Shown one piece after another: positions 15,742 to 23,539 of a stretch of DNA of 27,052 bases. The DNA is from Microcystis sp. T1-4 (lineage in GTDB: Bacteria; Cyanobacteriota; Cyanobacteriia; Cyanobacteriales; Microcystaceae). The stretch spans positions 1 to 27,052 of the forward strand of contig NZ_CAIP01000172.1 of the NCBI RefSeq assembly GCF_000297435.1, in the 5' to 3' direction. The notes under the pieces were generated by a model, which saw only the letters and a list, made by a program, of their open reading frames with translations, was not told the DNA's origin and made no database searches. Made by a program: the position numbers and the translations under genes. The stretch's first letter is position 1; every line of letters begins with the position of its first letter.

Positions 15742-16414
15742 CTATTTCCGTTTCTTCAGGCTAGAAGCTAACCCTAATCCTCCCAATCCTAACAAGGCAA
15801 CCACGGAACCCGGTTCAGGGACGCTAGTGGGAGGAGGAGTAGTCCCCTCAAGGCTAAATTGGTAAGGGCCAGAAGTAGGAAAAGAACTCCAACTTCCCCC
15901 TTGATTGGTACTCTGAACGTAACCATTACCAATCGTCCAGCCAGGGAGTCCTGTTTGAGCGGGAGATGAGGTATACCCCCAACGATAAGACCCAGTACCA
16001 CTTGAAATACCACTGACTAACCAGTAAGTGGTATTAGCGGCTAATGTGTACGGAGTAGCCAGGGTAAAGGTGTTATTGGCGAGAGTGGTAGTAATGGAAG
16101 CCGGGTTAGTAAAACTGGTTAGCTGAGTGCCAGGGACTCCACTGCTGTTGCTATAGATACGAAGAAACAAGTTGGGATCGGCGGTGTTTTCTCCGAACAA
16201 AAGAGTAGCAGAATTAAGGTTATAACTGCTACTGCCAGTTGTAAAGCTTGCTCCTTGCCAATTAGCAAGCCGTGCAACACCTACGCCATTATTTCCTTGA
16301 GATAAGTTCTCAACGAGGGTGACAGCAGAAGCTTGTTGTCCTAAACCTAGGGAAAGAAGGAGAGCAAGGCTACCCCCCCCCGATTTTTGCCAGAATTTGC
16401 TGATTTTTGGTCAT
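15742..16414 (-). pseudogene. PEP-CTERM protein with choice-of-anchor domain; reading frame broken at a 9-G tract
   Basis: From the ATG at 16414 the frame reads MTKNQQILAKIGGG and then meets a stop directly after the G-tract (16373-16381 on the plus strand as nine C). If the tract were 8 or 11 G, the frame would continue as GSLALLLSLGLGQQASA, a complete signal peptide. It would run unbroken into SSYNLNSATLLFGENTADPN, a choice-of-anchor-type beta-sandwich, and on to the PEP-CTERM tail VPEPGSVVALLGLGGLGLAS with LKKRK. With one G removed the gene is exactly 224 codons including stop. No in-frame start exists downstream of the tract that would keep a signal peptide. It is either a phase-variable 'off' state, a recent mutation or a homopolymer miscall. 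Its processing enzyme would be the cyanoexosortase at 8332. Confidence 0.8.
16373..16381 (-). repeat. Nine-base poly-G tract (poly-C on the plus strand) in the signal-peptide coding region
   Basis: Nine consecutive C lie between TA and GATTTTT on the plus strand. Gene context requires 8 or 11 for an open frame. It is the longest mononucleotide G/C run I see in the window. Confidence 0.9.
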
Positions 16415-16545
16415 TTTTCCAATTTAAGGTTAAGAAGGTTGAAATTGGTCTTGATTGATGGTCTATCTTCTGAGCATCTGCTCGGAAAAAAGGTTTGTAG
16501 TAACTTAGCGCAGATTAACTCGCTAGGTTGTACGGCCTCGTCCGC

Positions 16546-16574
16546 AGAATATAGAATTTAGGTAGAAATGTCAA
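16546..16574 (-). promoter_or_regulatory. Sigma-70-type promoter of the choice-of-anchor PEP-CTERM gene
   Basis: On the minus strand a perfect TTGACA (16574-16569) is followed 17 bp later by TATTCT (16551-16546). It lies 130 bp upstream of the ATG at 16414 and 28 bp from MITE B. The presence of a good promoter argues that the gene is not long dead. Confidence 0.55.
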
Positions 16575-16601
16575 GTTTTTAAGATAGGTAGATGATAAGT
16601 A

Positions 16602-16815
16602 GGGTTTGCGGCAAAAAGTTTGTTGGTGGGGGCAGGGTGTGGGGTGTGGGGTGTGGGGTGTAGGGTTTTACCCATTTTCAGGCGGTCAATTACCTAATTT
16701 TCAGGGAAAAAGTGCCTAAATTTCCCCCCGATCACTCCCATATCCGGTACTTTTTGATTGACAAAAGGTCTAAAAGTCTTATCCAACAAGGTTTTTAGCT
16801 TTATTCAGCAAGCCC
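16602..16815 (+). mobile_element. MITE copy B, direct repeat of copy A
   Basis: The 214-bp element begins GGGTTTGCGGCAAAAAG and ends TTTATTCAGCAAGCCC, with TA at 16600-16601 and 16816-16817. The inside matches copy A: the GTGTGGG heptamers, ACCTAATTTTCAGGGAAAAA, and a GTCTTATCCAACAAGG segment near the right end. It has the same orientation as A, so the PEP-CTERM gene between them could be lost by recombination. Confidence 0.75.
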
Positions 16816-16837
16816 TAATTATAACCAGCTACTTATA

Positions 16838-16880
16838 TGGGAGCGATCTTTCTTTGTGTTCTTTGTGTCTTTGTGGTTCC
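16838..16880 (+). repeat. Dispersed CTTTGTG repeat, copy 2
   Basis: The sequence TTCTTTGTGTTCTTTGTGTC followed by TTTGTGGTTCC matches the copies at 6994 and 20719. It lies between MITE B and the precorrin reductase gene. Confidence 0.7.
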
Positions 16881-16948
16881 TTCCTTTACCCACCCAAAAG
16901 AGCCGGTGAGAAGATGGAAAATTAGTTAACCTTTTGGCAATTATCTGG

Positions 16949-17695
16949 ATGACTAAAAATAAAAGAGTGCTGATTTTAGGGGGAACGGGGGAAGCGGCGG
17001 CATTAGCGGCTAAAATTGCGGCAATTCCGGGTATAGATGCCATCGCGTCCTTTGCCGGTCGCACGAGAGAACCGATTACTCTCACAACTCCTTCTCGCCG
17101 GGGGGGGTTTGGTGGTGCCACCGGGTTAGCCAATTATCTACGCCAAGAAGGCATTGATTGTTTAATTGATGCCACCCATCCCTTTGCCGCGCAAATTTCC
17201 TTTAATGCCGCTCAAGCCGCCTCGGATTGTGGTATTCCTCGATTAATCTTAAGTCGTCCAGCTTGGGAAAAAGTATCTGGAGATAATTGGATTGAAGTAG
17301 AAAACAATCAAGCGGCAGCGAATATTTTACCCGGGTTAGCGCCGCGGATATTTCTCACTATTGGTCGGCAAGAACTGGCAAGTTATGCACATCTAAAAAA
17401 TATCTGGTTTTTGATGCGGATGATTGACCCTCCAGAAGCAGATGCCATCGTACCGGTTGGAAAATTATTGTTGGAACGGGGGCCTTTTTCTTTGCAGTCA
17501 GAGCGCTCTCTTTTACAAGAATATAAGATTGGGGCGATCGTGAGTAAAAATAGCGGCGGTGATGCCACCTACGCCAAAATTATCGCCGCCAGAGAGTTGG
17601 GAATAACCGTGGTCATGGTACAACGTCCACCCGTACCTGAAGGAGAAAAAGTGGCAGATGTTGAAAGTGTCCTGGCATGGTTAGAAAAAATATGA
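16949..17695 (+). CDS. cobK: Precorrin-6A / cobalt-precorrin-6A reductase (CobK/CbiJ)
   Basis: The 248-residue protein begins RVLILGGTGEAAALAAKI, a Rossmann-type nucleotide site. It then has SFAGRTREP, a short Gly-rich loop, LIDATHPFAAQIS with the family's THPFA motif, FLTIGRQEL and GAIVSKNSGGDATYAKIIAARELGI near the end. It reduces precorrin-6A with NADPH in the corrin-ring pathway to cobalamin. The ATG at 16949 fits family length. A TTG start at 16934 would add five residues with no family match. Whether the substrate carries cobalt (CbiJ) or not (CobK) cannot be read from sequence. Eight G in a row (17100-17107) sit in frame early in the gene, coding RGGFGG. Confidence 0.88.
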   Translation: MTKNKRVLILGGTGEAAALAAKIAAIPGIDAIASFAGRTREPITLTTPSRRGGFGGATGLANYLRQEGIDCLIDATHPFAAQISFNAAQAASDCGIPRLILSRPAWEKVSGDNWIEVENNQAAANILPGLAPRIFLTIGRQELASYAHLKNIWFLMRMIDPPEADAIVPVGKLLLERGPFSLQSERSLLQEYKIGAIVSKNSGGDATYAKIIAARELGITVVMVQRPPVPEGEKVADVESVLAWLEKI

Positions 17696-17727
17696 CTCTC
17701 TTGATTTTTCTGGGAAAATCATCGGTA

Positions 17728-17902
17728 AGGTTGGCTGAATAAATGTGAAATATAGACGAGGTAAGGGGTTTGTGGGCCTGTTTGGCGAAGCAGCTGCCAG
17801 ATTTTCAAGTCCTGTCAGGGCGAAGCATTCGGGCAATAACCTATCGCTGAAACCGTAGATTTTCTATCCGAATGCTTCGCCCCTACTTTTTGCCGCAAAC
17901 CC
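17728..17902 (-). mobile_element. MITE copy C (second family, minus orientation)
   Basis: The 175-bp element runs from AGGTTGGCTGAATAAATGTG to TTTTTGCCGCAAACCC, with TA at both sides (17726-17727, 17903-17904). Its ends are related to those of MITEs A and B, but the inside differs. It has a hairpin made of GGGCGAAGCATTCGG and CCGAATGCTTCGCCC arms (about 17818-17882). It matches copy D at 26815 in the opposite orientation. Confidence 0.75.
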
Positions 17903-17986
17903 TAAGTAGTGGTGCAAAATTAATTTCCCAGTCGAGACGGTCGATGGGAAACAGCTATCAGTTATCAGATGTTATTTTTCAGTTCA

Positions 17987-18021
17987 CTGATTACTGATTA
18001 CTGATCACTGATCACTGAAAA
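17987..18021. repeat. Heptamer tandem repeat (CTGATTA/CTGATCA)
   Basis: Five consecutive 7-base units (CTGATTA, CTGATTA, CTGATCA, CTGATCA, CTGAAAA) follow one another without gaps. Short heptanucleotide tandem repeats are a known cyanobacterial repeat class. With MITE C they account for the 349-bp gap (17696-18044), where I see no gene. Confidence 0.75.
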
Positions 18022-18044
18022 GCTTCCCACCCAATCTAGGAAAA

Positions 18045-19232
18045 TTACACTTTCACCACGTTGCTAAAAGAGATTTTCAGGTAATCATCTTCCATTTTTG
18101 CTCCAGAAGGTTTCAGGGCTGCTAAAGCTTGGGGTAAGACTAAATTGCGACGGTGATTACCGATGCGAATATTTAACTCGTCTCCAGTTTTATTTAGCTG
18201 TATTTGTTCCTTGGGTATACCTGGTAAATATAATTCCAGACTGTATTTATTTTCCTGTTGAACTACCCGAATGGTGTTTTCTTGGTAATAAACCTTAGTC
18301 GGATCTTCCCCAGCAAAAAGAGTTTCTTTCAGTCTTTCCAAAGCGGGTAAACCACACATTTCTTCGGAGTAGAGAGGAACTTCCTTAACCGGTAAAGGAT
18401 GAAAATTATCGTAAATTTCCTGTTTATAACCCTGTTGATTTTCTTTCCAACGAGCAAAGAAAGGATCGGTTACTTTGTCGGGAATAATCCGATTAGCAAT
18501 AATCAAATCGGTGGAAACATTATAGAGACTTAGATAGGCATGGGCGCGTAAAGACTCCTTAATCACCATTTTTTCGGGGTTTGTCACCAAACGTACCGAG
18601 GTTTGAGTATTATCGGTCAAAACCTTTTCTAAAGCCTCGATCTGCTCATAAAACTCGTAGGGAGCATCCATAACCTCCTTGTCCGGTAGGGAAAAACCGA
18701 CGATCGGTCGAAATAAAGGTTCCACCAGTGGTCGCAATGCCACCGACATTCCCTGTAAAGGTTTGTAAAATCTTCTCATGTACCAACCGCCCACTTCTGG
18801 CAAACTCAGCAATCGTAAAGCTGTCCCCGTGGGTGCGGAATCGATAATCAACACATCATAAGTACCCTCATCGTAGTGGCGCTTCATGCGAACTAAGCCG
18901 AAAATCTCATCCATTCCGGGTAAAATCGCTAATTCTTCCGCTTGCACTCCATCCAAACCCCTAGCTTGCAATACCTGGGTGATATAACGTTTTACCGCGC
19001 CCCAGTTGCCTTCTAATTCCATTAGTGCGTCTAATTCTGCCCCCCAGAGATGGGGACGTACCAACCGAGGATCGTGACCTAATTCGAGATCGAAACTGTC
19101 AGCGAGAGAGTGAGCGGGATCGGTGCTGAGAACTAGGGTTTTATAGCCAAGTTCGGCGCAGCGGAGTCCTGTAGCGGCGGCGACGGAGGTTTTACCCACG
19201 CCTCCTTTACCGGTCATGAGAATTACACGCAT
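18045..19232 (-). CDS. ArsA/Get3-like ATPase with C-terminal HSP20-like domain
   Basis: From the ATG at 19232 the 395-residue protein opens MRVILMTGKGGVGKTSVAAA, the deviant Walker A of the ArsA/Get3 group. LVLSTDPAHSLADSF follows, then DVLIIDSAPTGTALRLLSLP (switch and Walker B). The final ~90 residues (from YYQENTIRVVQQENKYSLEL on) resemble the alpha-crystallin/HSP20-type ArsA_HSP20 domain found on cyanobacterial ArsA-like proteins. The group includes arsenite-pump ATPases and tail-anchored protein targeting factors. No ars genes are nearby, so the cargo is unknown. A longer frame (to 19346) would add 38 residues overlapping panD and is unlikely. It is probably downstream of panD on the same transcript. 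Confidence 0.85.
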   Translation of the reverse strand: MRVILMTGKGGVGKTSVAAATGLRCAELGYKTLVLSTDPAHSLADSFDLELGHDPRLVRPHLWGAELDALMELEGNWGAVKRYITQVLQARGLDGVQAEELAILPGMDEIFGLVRMKRHYDEGTYDVLIIDSAPTGTALRLLSLPEVGGWYMRRFYKPLQGMSVALRPLVEPLFRPIVGFSLPDKEVMDAPYEFYEQIEALEKVLTDNTQTSVRLVTNPEKMVIKESLRAHAYLSLYNVSTDLIIANRIIPDKVTDPFFARWKENQQGYKQEIYDNFHPLPVKEVPLYSEEMCGLPALERLKETLFAGEDPTKVYYQENTIRVVQQENKYSLELYLPGIPKEQIQLNKTGDELNIRIGNHRRNLVLPQALAALKPSGAKMEDDYLKISFSNVVKV

Positions 19233-19305
19233 GGGGGCTGATTTAAGAAAATTTACATTACTTATTCTTATTATGACGGGAAAGTTAACAAATTTAGGAC
19301 AAGAA

Positions 19306-19725
19306 TCAGCATTCTTGGCTATAGAATTCCACTCCCTGACCATCACCCCGGGGAATTAGGCTCTGTTCAAAAAATTGCTGACAGCGATTTTCGGCATCAG
19401 CGACGAGAACTTTGGCAAAATGACCCTTTTCGAGAACTTCTTGCCTCGGACGTTGTTCGTAGGCATAGATAATCAAAATATCTCCGGGTTGACAGAGCAG
19501 AGCTGCACCACCGTTAGGGCAAATTTCCCCGGTGTGGCCGGGAAAAACGTAGGTAGAAAAGCGCTTACCATTGCTAAGATTGACCACATCCACCTCTTCA
19601 AGGGGCAAAATACCGACCCGCTCGATCAATTCTTGATCGATAGTGATACTGCCGACATAATCGACGTTAGCCTCGCTGACGCGCACTCGATGGAGTTTGG
19701 CGTGCATTAATCGAATTGTTCCCAT
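19306..19725 (-). CDS. panD: Aspartate 1-decarboxylase (PanD)
   Basis: From the ATG at 19725 the 139-residue protein reads MGTIRLMHAKLHRVRV and then YVGSITID. The Gly25-Ser26 bond is the self-cleavage site that creates the pyruvoyl group. GKRFSTYVFPG, GEICPNGGAALLCQPGD and DILIIYAY complete the family pattern. The enzyme makes beta-alanine for pantothenate and CoA. The frame extends upstream to 19791, but that would run into the divergent gene and lacks family similarity. PanD lies immediately upstream of the ArsA-like gene on the same strand. Confidence 0.9.
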   Translation of the reverse strand: MGTIRLMHAKLHRVRVSEANVDYVGSITIDQELIERVGILPLEEVDVVNLSNGKRFSTYVFPGHTGEICPNGGAALLCQPGDILIIYAYEQRPRQEVLEKGHFAKVLVADAENRCQQFFEQSLIPRGDGQGVEFYSQEC

Positions 19726-19762
19726 GTATTTTGTCCTATTTCCCCCAATTACTTCAATTATT

Positions 19763-20590
19763 ATGCTCTCCCAGTGGGAATGTTTACTCAAAAATCTCGG
19801 TCAATGGCAAGGTTCTTTTACCCGTCTGTCTCCCCAAGGCGATCTGCTCGAAGATACCCCGACTTTGGTATCTTTGCAAGGCATTAATAATAATCGCTCG
19901 ATTCGTCAATTGGTCCGCCGTCTCTACAGCGATCGAGCGCCAGAAGATTTGATTTTAGAGTATAGTTCTCTCCATCAGGGTATTCTATTTAGCCAGACGG
20001 GAGCTTTTTGTCAGGGTTCTCTATATTTTAGTAGTTTTTCCTCACAATTCGGAGCAGAATTTGGGTTAATCTCTGGGGAAAGACGATTAAGAATCGTACA
20101 GTTATTTAATGAGCGCTGTGAGTTCGATCGCTTGACTTTAATTCGGGAAAAGTTGACCGATTCTAGCTCCCCAGAAAGACCGATGTTAACGGTGGAGCAA
20201 TTACTGGGTCAATGGCGAGGACAAGCGGTGACAACGGGACGCGATTTTTATAATTCTCCTGCCTATTCTACCCATGTATCGATCGAGCGTCAGGGGGATA
20301 ATTATCTCTCGCAAACTTTGACTTTTGGCGATAATCAAATTACTTCTAGCGCTCGGATTGAGGGACAAAGATTGTTGTTTGAAAATAGTCCGCTGCCAGT
20401 GCAAATTCTGCTACTGCCGGATGGTGCTTCCTGTAATACACCTCTGAAAATTACTGCCGGTCATCCTTTTGTTTTAGAGGCTGGTTGGTTACTTTCTCCT
20501 ACTCAAAGACAGCGCTTAATTCGTTCTTATGATGATAAGGGAGAATGGACAGGTATTACTCTGGTGACGGAGGAAAAAGAAAGCTATTAG
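19763..20590 (+). CDS. DUF3598 family protein (lipocalin-like)
   Basis: From the ATG at 19763 the 275-residue protein begins MLSQWECLLKNLGQWQGSFT and has two similar halves, each with a GQWQG/GQWRG turn (near residues 13 and 157). This is the pattern of DUF3598 proteins with two lipocalin/CpcS-like beta-barrels. Cyanobacterial DUF3598 proteins are widespread and of unproven role, possibly pigment or lipid binding. The start gives a 37-bp gap to the divergent panD. A longer frame to 19697 would overlap panD. No membrane segment or signal peptide is present, so it should be cytosolic. Confidence 0.75.
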   Translation: MLSQWECLLKNLGQWQGSFTRLSPQGDLLEDTPTLVSLQGINNNRSIRQLVRRLYSDRAPEDLILEYSSLHQGILFSQTGAFCQGSLYFSSFSSQFGAEFGLISGERRLRIVQLFNERCEFDRLTLIREKLTDSSSPERPMLTVEQLLGQWRGQAVTTGRDFYNSPAYSTHVSIERQGDNYLSQTLTFGDNQITSSARIEGQRLLFENSPLPVQILLLPDGASCNTPLKITAGHPFVLEAGWLLSPTQRQRLIRSYDDKGEWTGITLVTEEKESY

Positions 20591-20718
20591 CCGTCAGCCC
20601 CAGCTAGATTGATAATAAAAAGAAAATTCACTAATTACACTGAAAAATATCGGGTTTCTCCTAAAGATGAATTATAACTGGATTTTTTGTGTGATAAGTT
20701 TAACTTATATAGTAGCGC

Positions 20719-20757
20719 TCGATCTTTGTGTCCTTTGTGTCTCTGTGGTTCGTTCCA
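20719..20757 (+). repeat. Dispersed CTTTGTG repeat, copy 3
   Basis: GATCTTTGTGTCCTTTGTGT followed by CTCTGTGGTTCGTTCC matches copies near 6994 and 16850. It shares the preceding ACTTATAT...GCG..ATC context with copy 2. Confidence 0.65.
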
Positions 20758-21434
20758 CTCACTCGTCCGCAAGACTGTATCCTAGCATACATTTTACCCA
20801 GCAAACCTGGGAGAGCCGATAACTGCTCTCAGAAGCTGAATGCTAAGGGCTGCTTTATATAAGCAAAATTTATCAAAATCCCAATATACTTGAGAAGATT
20901 TAAATTTACATTCCTTAATCTTTACTTTTCTTAAAAAATAATTGAGAAAAATTCCTATTTGTCAACGAGATTGCAATAGTTACAGCCCGCTGCTAAAATC
21001 CAAGAATTGGGTTACTCTGTGCATTTTTAGTCCTTGTGCCTTGAAACCCTTACCACGTCTAGGATTACTAATTAGTCCCCGGTAAAAACTTGCCAATTGC
21101 TCCTTTGACGAAAAAGATCTTTTGCCAAAAATATGTGTACTTATGTTAAAACGAAAAAGTTTTTTTGACAAAATGTACCAGATATGCTGCGAGGAAAGTC
21201 TGCGGGTAAGCTGTTAACTAAGCTGTTAAGCATTTAAATTGCTTGTTGAGACGAGGCAAGAGGCACTCTTGCAAGAGGCAACAGTAAAGGGATTGGGGGA
21301 GATTCGGCTAATCTTAAGAATAAGTGCTTTAAATGCGTCTTAGCTTATCTAAATTACTGGTTAAGACTGTATGAGAGAGGGGAGAAGAACCTGATAAACC
21401 AAACGATGCTGATAAGTAGCGAGGCACAATTATT

Positions 21435-21501
21435 TGTAGGATGGGTTAGCGGTAGCGTAACCGATGCGGGCGTTGGGTTTCATGCTTCAACCCAACCTAC
21501 G
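21435..21501. repeat. Fold-back repeat with TGTAGG.TGGGTT ends
   Basis: TGTAGGATGGGTT at the left pairs, 11 of 13, with AACCCAACCTACG at the right. Inside, TTGGGTT and AACCCAA form a further hairpin. Elements of this look are common between cyanobacterial genes. Confidence 0.6.
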
Positions 21502-21543
21502 TTCTAGGTACTTATTTAATTCCACCCACCTACTTAGAACAAA

Positions 21544-22119
21544 TTAAACCTTTAGCCAAGCAAAAATATCCACTGCTGATATTAGCCAACTTTCTAATCC
21601 TTTAATCACCGCTAAAGGCTGATTATTGCCTGCGGTTGCAATATGTACTTTCGGTAATCCTGTTTGAAAAACGGTGACTGACTTTGCTGAAGGATCAATC
21701 AACCAACCTAATTCTGTTCCTTGTTGTAAACAGAAAATAATCTTTTCCATCACTAAGGTAACAGATTGTTCGGGAGACATAATTTCAATAATCCAATCGG
21801 GATAACTTAAAAATTTATCAGCCATTTCTCCATCTAGATCTCGTGGCAAATTCTCCCAACGAATCACCGCAATATCTGGCACAATTGAACGTTCTGCAAA
21901 AGTACAACGTAATTCAGGTAGAGCATAAGCTAATTTTAGAGGTTTAGTCTGTTGATTAATGGCAGAGGCTAACTCAAATTGTAAGATGCTGTGTTTTCCT
22001 TTGGGCATAGGTTTTTGAGTGACAATTCCATGATAATATTCTCTAGCAGGCTTAGTTTCTGGAAGGACAAGAAATGCTTCGAGGGAAAGGGATTGTTTAT
22101 CTTCTATTGTGGTAAACAT
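21544..22119 (-). CDS. Uma2 family (DUF820) nuclease-fold protein
   Basis: The 191-residue protein has the standard Uma2 layout: SLEAFLVLPETKPAREYYHG, VPDIAVIRWENLP (PD motif), YPDWIIEIMSPEQS (E-strand and SPxQS) and LGWLIDPSAKSVTVFQ. It has the typical family length and no coiled-coil tail, unlike the Uma2 gene at 650. Uma2 proteins share the PD-(D/E)XK fold and are multiplied in cyanobacteria, with function unproven. A decayed small gene lies ~70 bp upstream on the same strand. Confidence 0.87.
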   Translation of the reverse strand: MFTTIEDKQSLSLEAFLVLPETKPAREYYHGIVTQKPMPKGKHSILQFELASAINQQTKPLKLAYALPELRCTFAERSIVPDIAVIRWENLPRDLDGEMADKFLSYPDWIIEIMSPEQSVTLVMEKIIFCLQQGTELGWLIDPSAKSVTVFQTGLPKVHIATAGNNQPLAVIKGLESWLISAVDIFAWLKV

Positions 22120-22185
22120 TGATTGATTTCTCCGATCTTGAGGTGTTTTCCATTATCAAAGTAGTTTATGGTTACAGAAAGACGT

Positions 22186-22298
22186 TCATTCCATATATTC
22201 TTTTGAGTGGTTTTCTATGAGATACTTGGCATAGTGCAGAAGTTCGTGCTTTAGAGAATCTGGCATTGTCGAAACTGTTGGTAAGATTTATGGATCAT
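22186..22298 (-). pseudogene. Decayed small antitoxin-like gene (DUF2281-type)
   Basis: On the minus strand an ATG at 22266 opens MPDSLKHELLHYAKYLIENH and SKEYME, then a stop at 22186. The segment resembles the start of DUF2281/VapB-type small proteins (LPDSLxxEVLHYAEYL). A better upstream ATG at 22298 (MIHK...) would join it only if one base were added, suggesting a frameshift. The C-terminal half usual for the family is missing. Confidence 0.4.
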
Positions 22299-22399
22299 CT
22301 AAATCCTCAGAAAAAGAAACCGCAAAAGTGGGTTAAATTGCTTCCTAGTTACCATTGTAAAATAATTAAGAGAATTTATTCATAATCAGTCCAATATCT

Positions 22400-23182
22400 T
22401 TAACCAAAAAGTAAATTATGCAAGATTTCTAAACGCTGGTCATCTTCACGAACAATAGCACCATAATAATTTTTCTTATTCTCTAGCCAGAGTAATTCAA
22501 ACTCGATCGCCTTGGGTAAAGCCAAACTAAAATTATCCAAAGCTTGGGGACAATCAAAGATAACTTTGCGCGTCTCGAAGCGGTCAAAATGTCCTTGGCA
22601 GAACATTTTGAAAAACGGTAAAGAATCTAGTGACACCCCACCCCCAATAGCAACAGTCAAACCGGCAGCCTTAGCTTTTTTTGCCAAAGGTAAAGCCAGA
22701 GCCAAAACTTGCTCGCTATTTACATCCTGACGAGTTAATCCCAAAGAACAGGCTAAATCCATCCGTCCGATCACGATACCATGGAGAGATTTTATCTCTG
22801 GAATCGCCAACATTTCCTGAAAATTCTCACAGGCAGTAATCGTTTCGATATTAACTAATAGCTCCACATCTTCCACCCCTTGGTCAGCTAAAACCCTCCT
22901 GGCTGCCCGCAGATATTTTTGTAAAGCGTAGGCTGTTTCTACCATGGGAGCAATCAAGCGATCGACTCCTAAATTAACCGCATCAAAGATATCTCTGATC
23001 GCTTCGCAACCAGCGATTTTCAGATTAAAATCCACCCCCGCTTTCAGACTAATTTCTTTCAACCGCATCGCTTCCGTCAGTCGGGTTCCTTCCGTCTCGA
23101 ATTCCGCTTTTACCCCTGAAACATGGTGATCTTCCCTGAGTTCTCTTAACAGTTGCACCATTTTTTTTTCTAAGGAATTCAT
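22400..23182 (-). CDS. HpcH/HpaI-type aldolase (citrate-lyase-like TIM barrel)
   Basis: The 260-residue protein fits the HpcH/HpaI aldolase fold, with GVKAEFETEGTRLTEAMRL, DRLIAPMVETAYALQKYL, LLVNIETITACENFQEML and GIVIGRMDLACSLGLTRQDV. The Glu of VNIET and Asp of RMDLACSLG correspond to the metal ligands of HpaI (its usual GPxDLxxSLG is GRMDLACSLG here). Family members split or join 2-oxoacids such as pyruvate or phosphoenolpyruvate with an aldehyde. The substrate is unknown. Related aldolases sit in lipopolysaccharide or capsule loci, but here the gene stands alone between Uma2 and aspS. Confidence 0.75.
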   Translation of the reverse strand: MNSLEKKMVQLLRELREDHHVSGVKAEFETEGTRLTEAMRLKEISLKAGVDFNLKIAGCEAIRDIFDAVNLGVDRLIAPMVETAYALQKYLRAARRVLADQGVEDVELLVNIETITACENFQEMLAIPEIKSLHGIVIGRMDLACSLGLTRQDVNSEQVLALALPLAKKAKAAGLTVAIGGGVSLDSLPFFKMFCQGHFDRFETRKVIFDCPQALDNFSLALPKAIEFELLWLENKKNYYGAIVREDDQRLEILHNLLFG

Positions 23183-23539
23183 GATTTTAATCGTTTAAAA
23201 TTGGTAACTGCTAGATGAGCCTTGTTGATTATAGCCGATCCGCGAAAAGCCGATAGCTGAGGACTAAGTAGGTAGGTGTTAAAAATTGTCAGATGGCCTC
23301 TTATTCAGGAGGGATTAAGGGGGTGCCGATCCCCCCTTATCAAGAGGGGCAGGGGGGATCGAACCCAAAATCTATCTTCAATTTAATTAAAACCAGCTAC
23401 TTAGGAAACCATAAAAATACCCCAAACAAGGGGACAAGAGCGACAAAATACCGGCATAATGAACAAGGCCGTCTGATTTTTTTCTGGCCACATCCTTTCT
23501 ATACTACATTCGTAATATAAGTAATTCTCTAGTTAGACT
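23183..23539. other. 357-bp gap upstream of aspS with a G/C fold-back repeat
   Basis: TAAGGGGG (23316-23323) can pair with CCCCCTTA (23332-23339). Alternatively, ATCCCCCC (23329-23336) can pair with GGGGGGAT (23352-23359), so the two hairpins exclude each other. The pattern is a common intergenic repeat in cyanobacteria. The aspS promoter must lie in the AT-rich end of the gap, but no clear hexamer pair is visible. No gene is seen. Confidence 0.55.

Larger units (their letters stand above)
20591..21543. other. 953-bp gene-free region with repeats and hairpins
   Basis: This region holds CTTTGTG copy 3 and a GAGAGC/GCTCTC stem near 20811. It also holds a direct repeat TAAGCTGTTAA twice near 21208 and a perfect 7-bp hairpin GCAAGAG-GCA-CTCTTGC at 21256-21272. 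A 63-codon minus-strand frame at 20980-21171 has no recognisable family. I find no tRNA, rRNA or known small RNA. A TTGACA at ~21163 has no matching -10. Confidence 0.5.

Noticed and set aside
20980..21171. 63-codon minus-strand frame as a gene
   Set aside because: No recognised family, no ribosome-binding site and repeat-like surroundings. It was left as an unexplained frame.
21191..21200. GAGGAAAGTC, as in the 5' part of RNase P RNA
   Set aside because: The following bases do not match the rest of the conserved 5' region, and the conserved 3' segments are absent downstream.
23353..23366. T-loop-like GGTTCGATCCCC on the minus strand
   Set aside because: No acceptor stem, anticodon arm or D-arm can be built around it. 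It is part of a G/C fold-back repeat.
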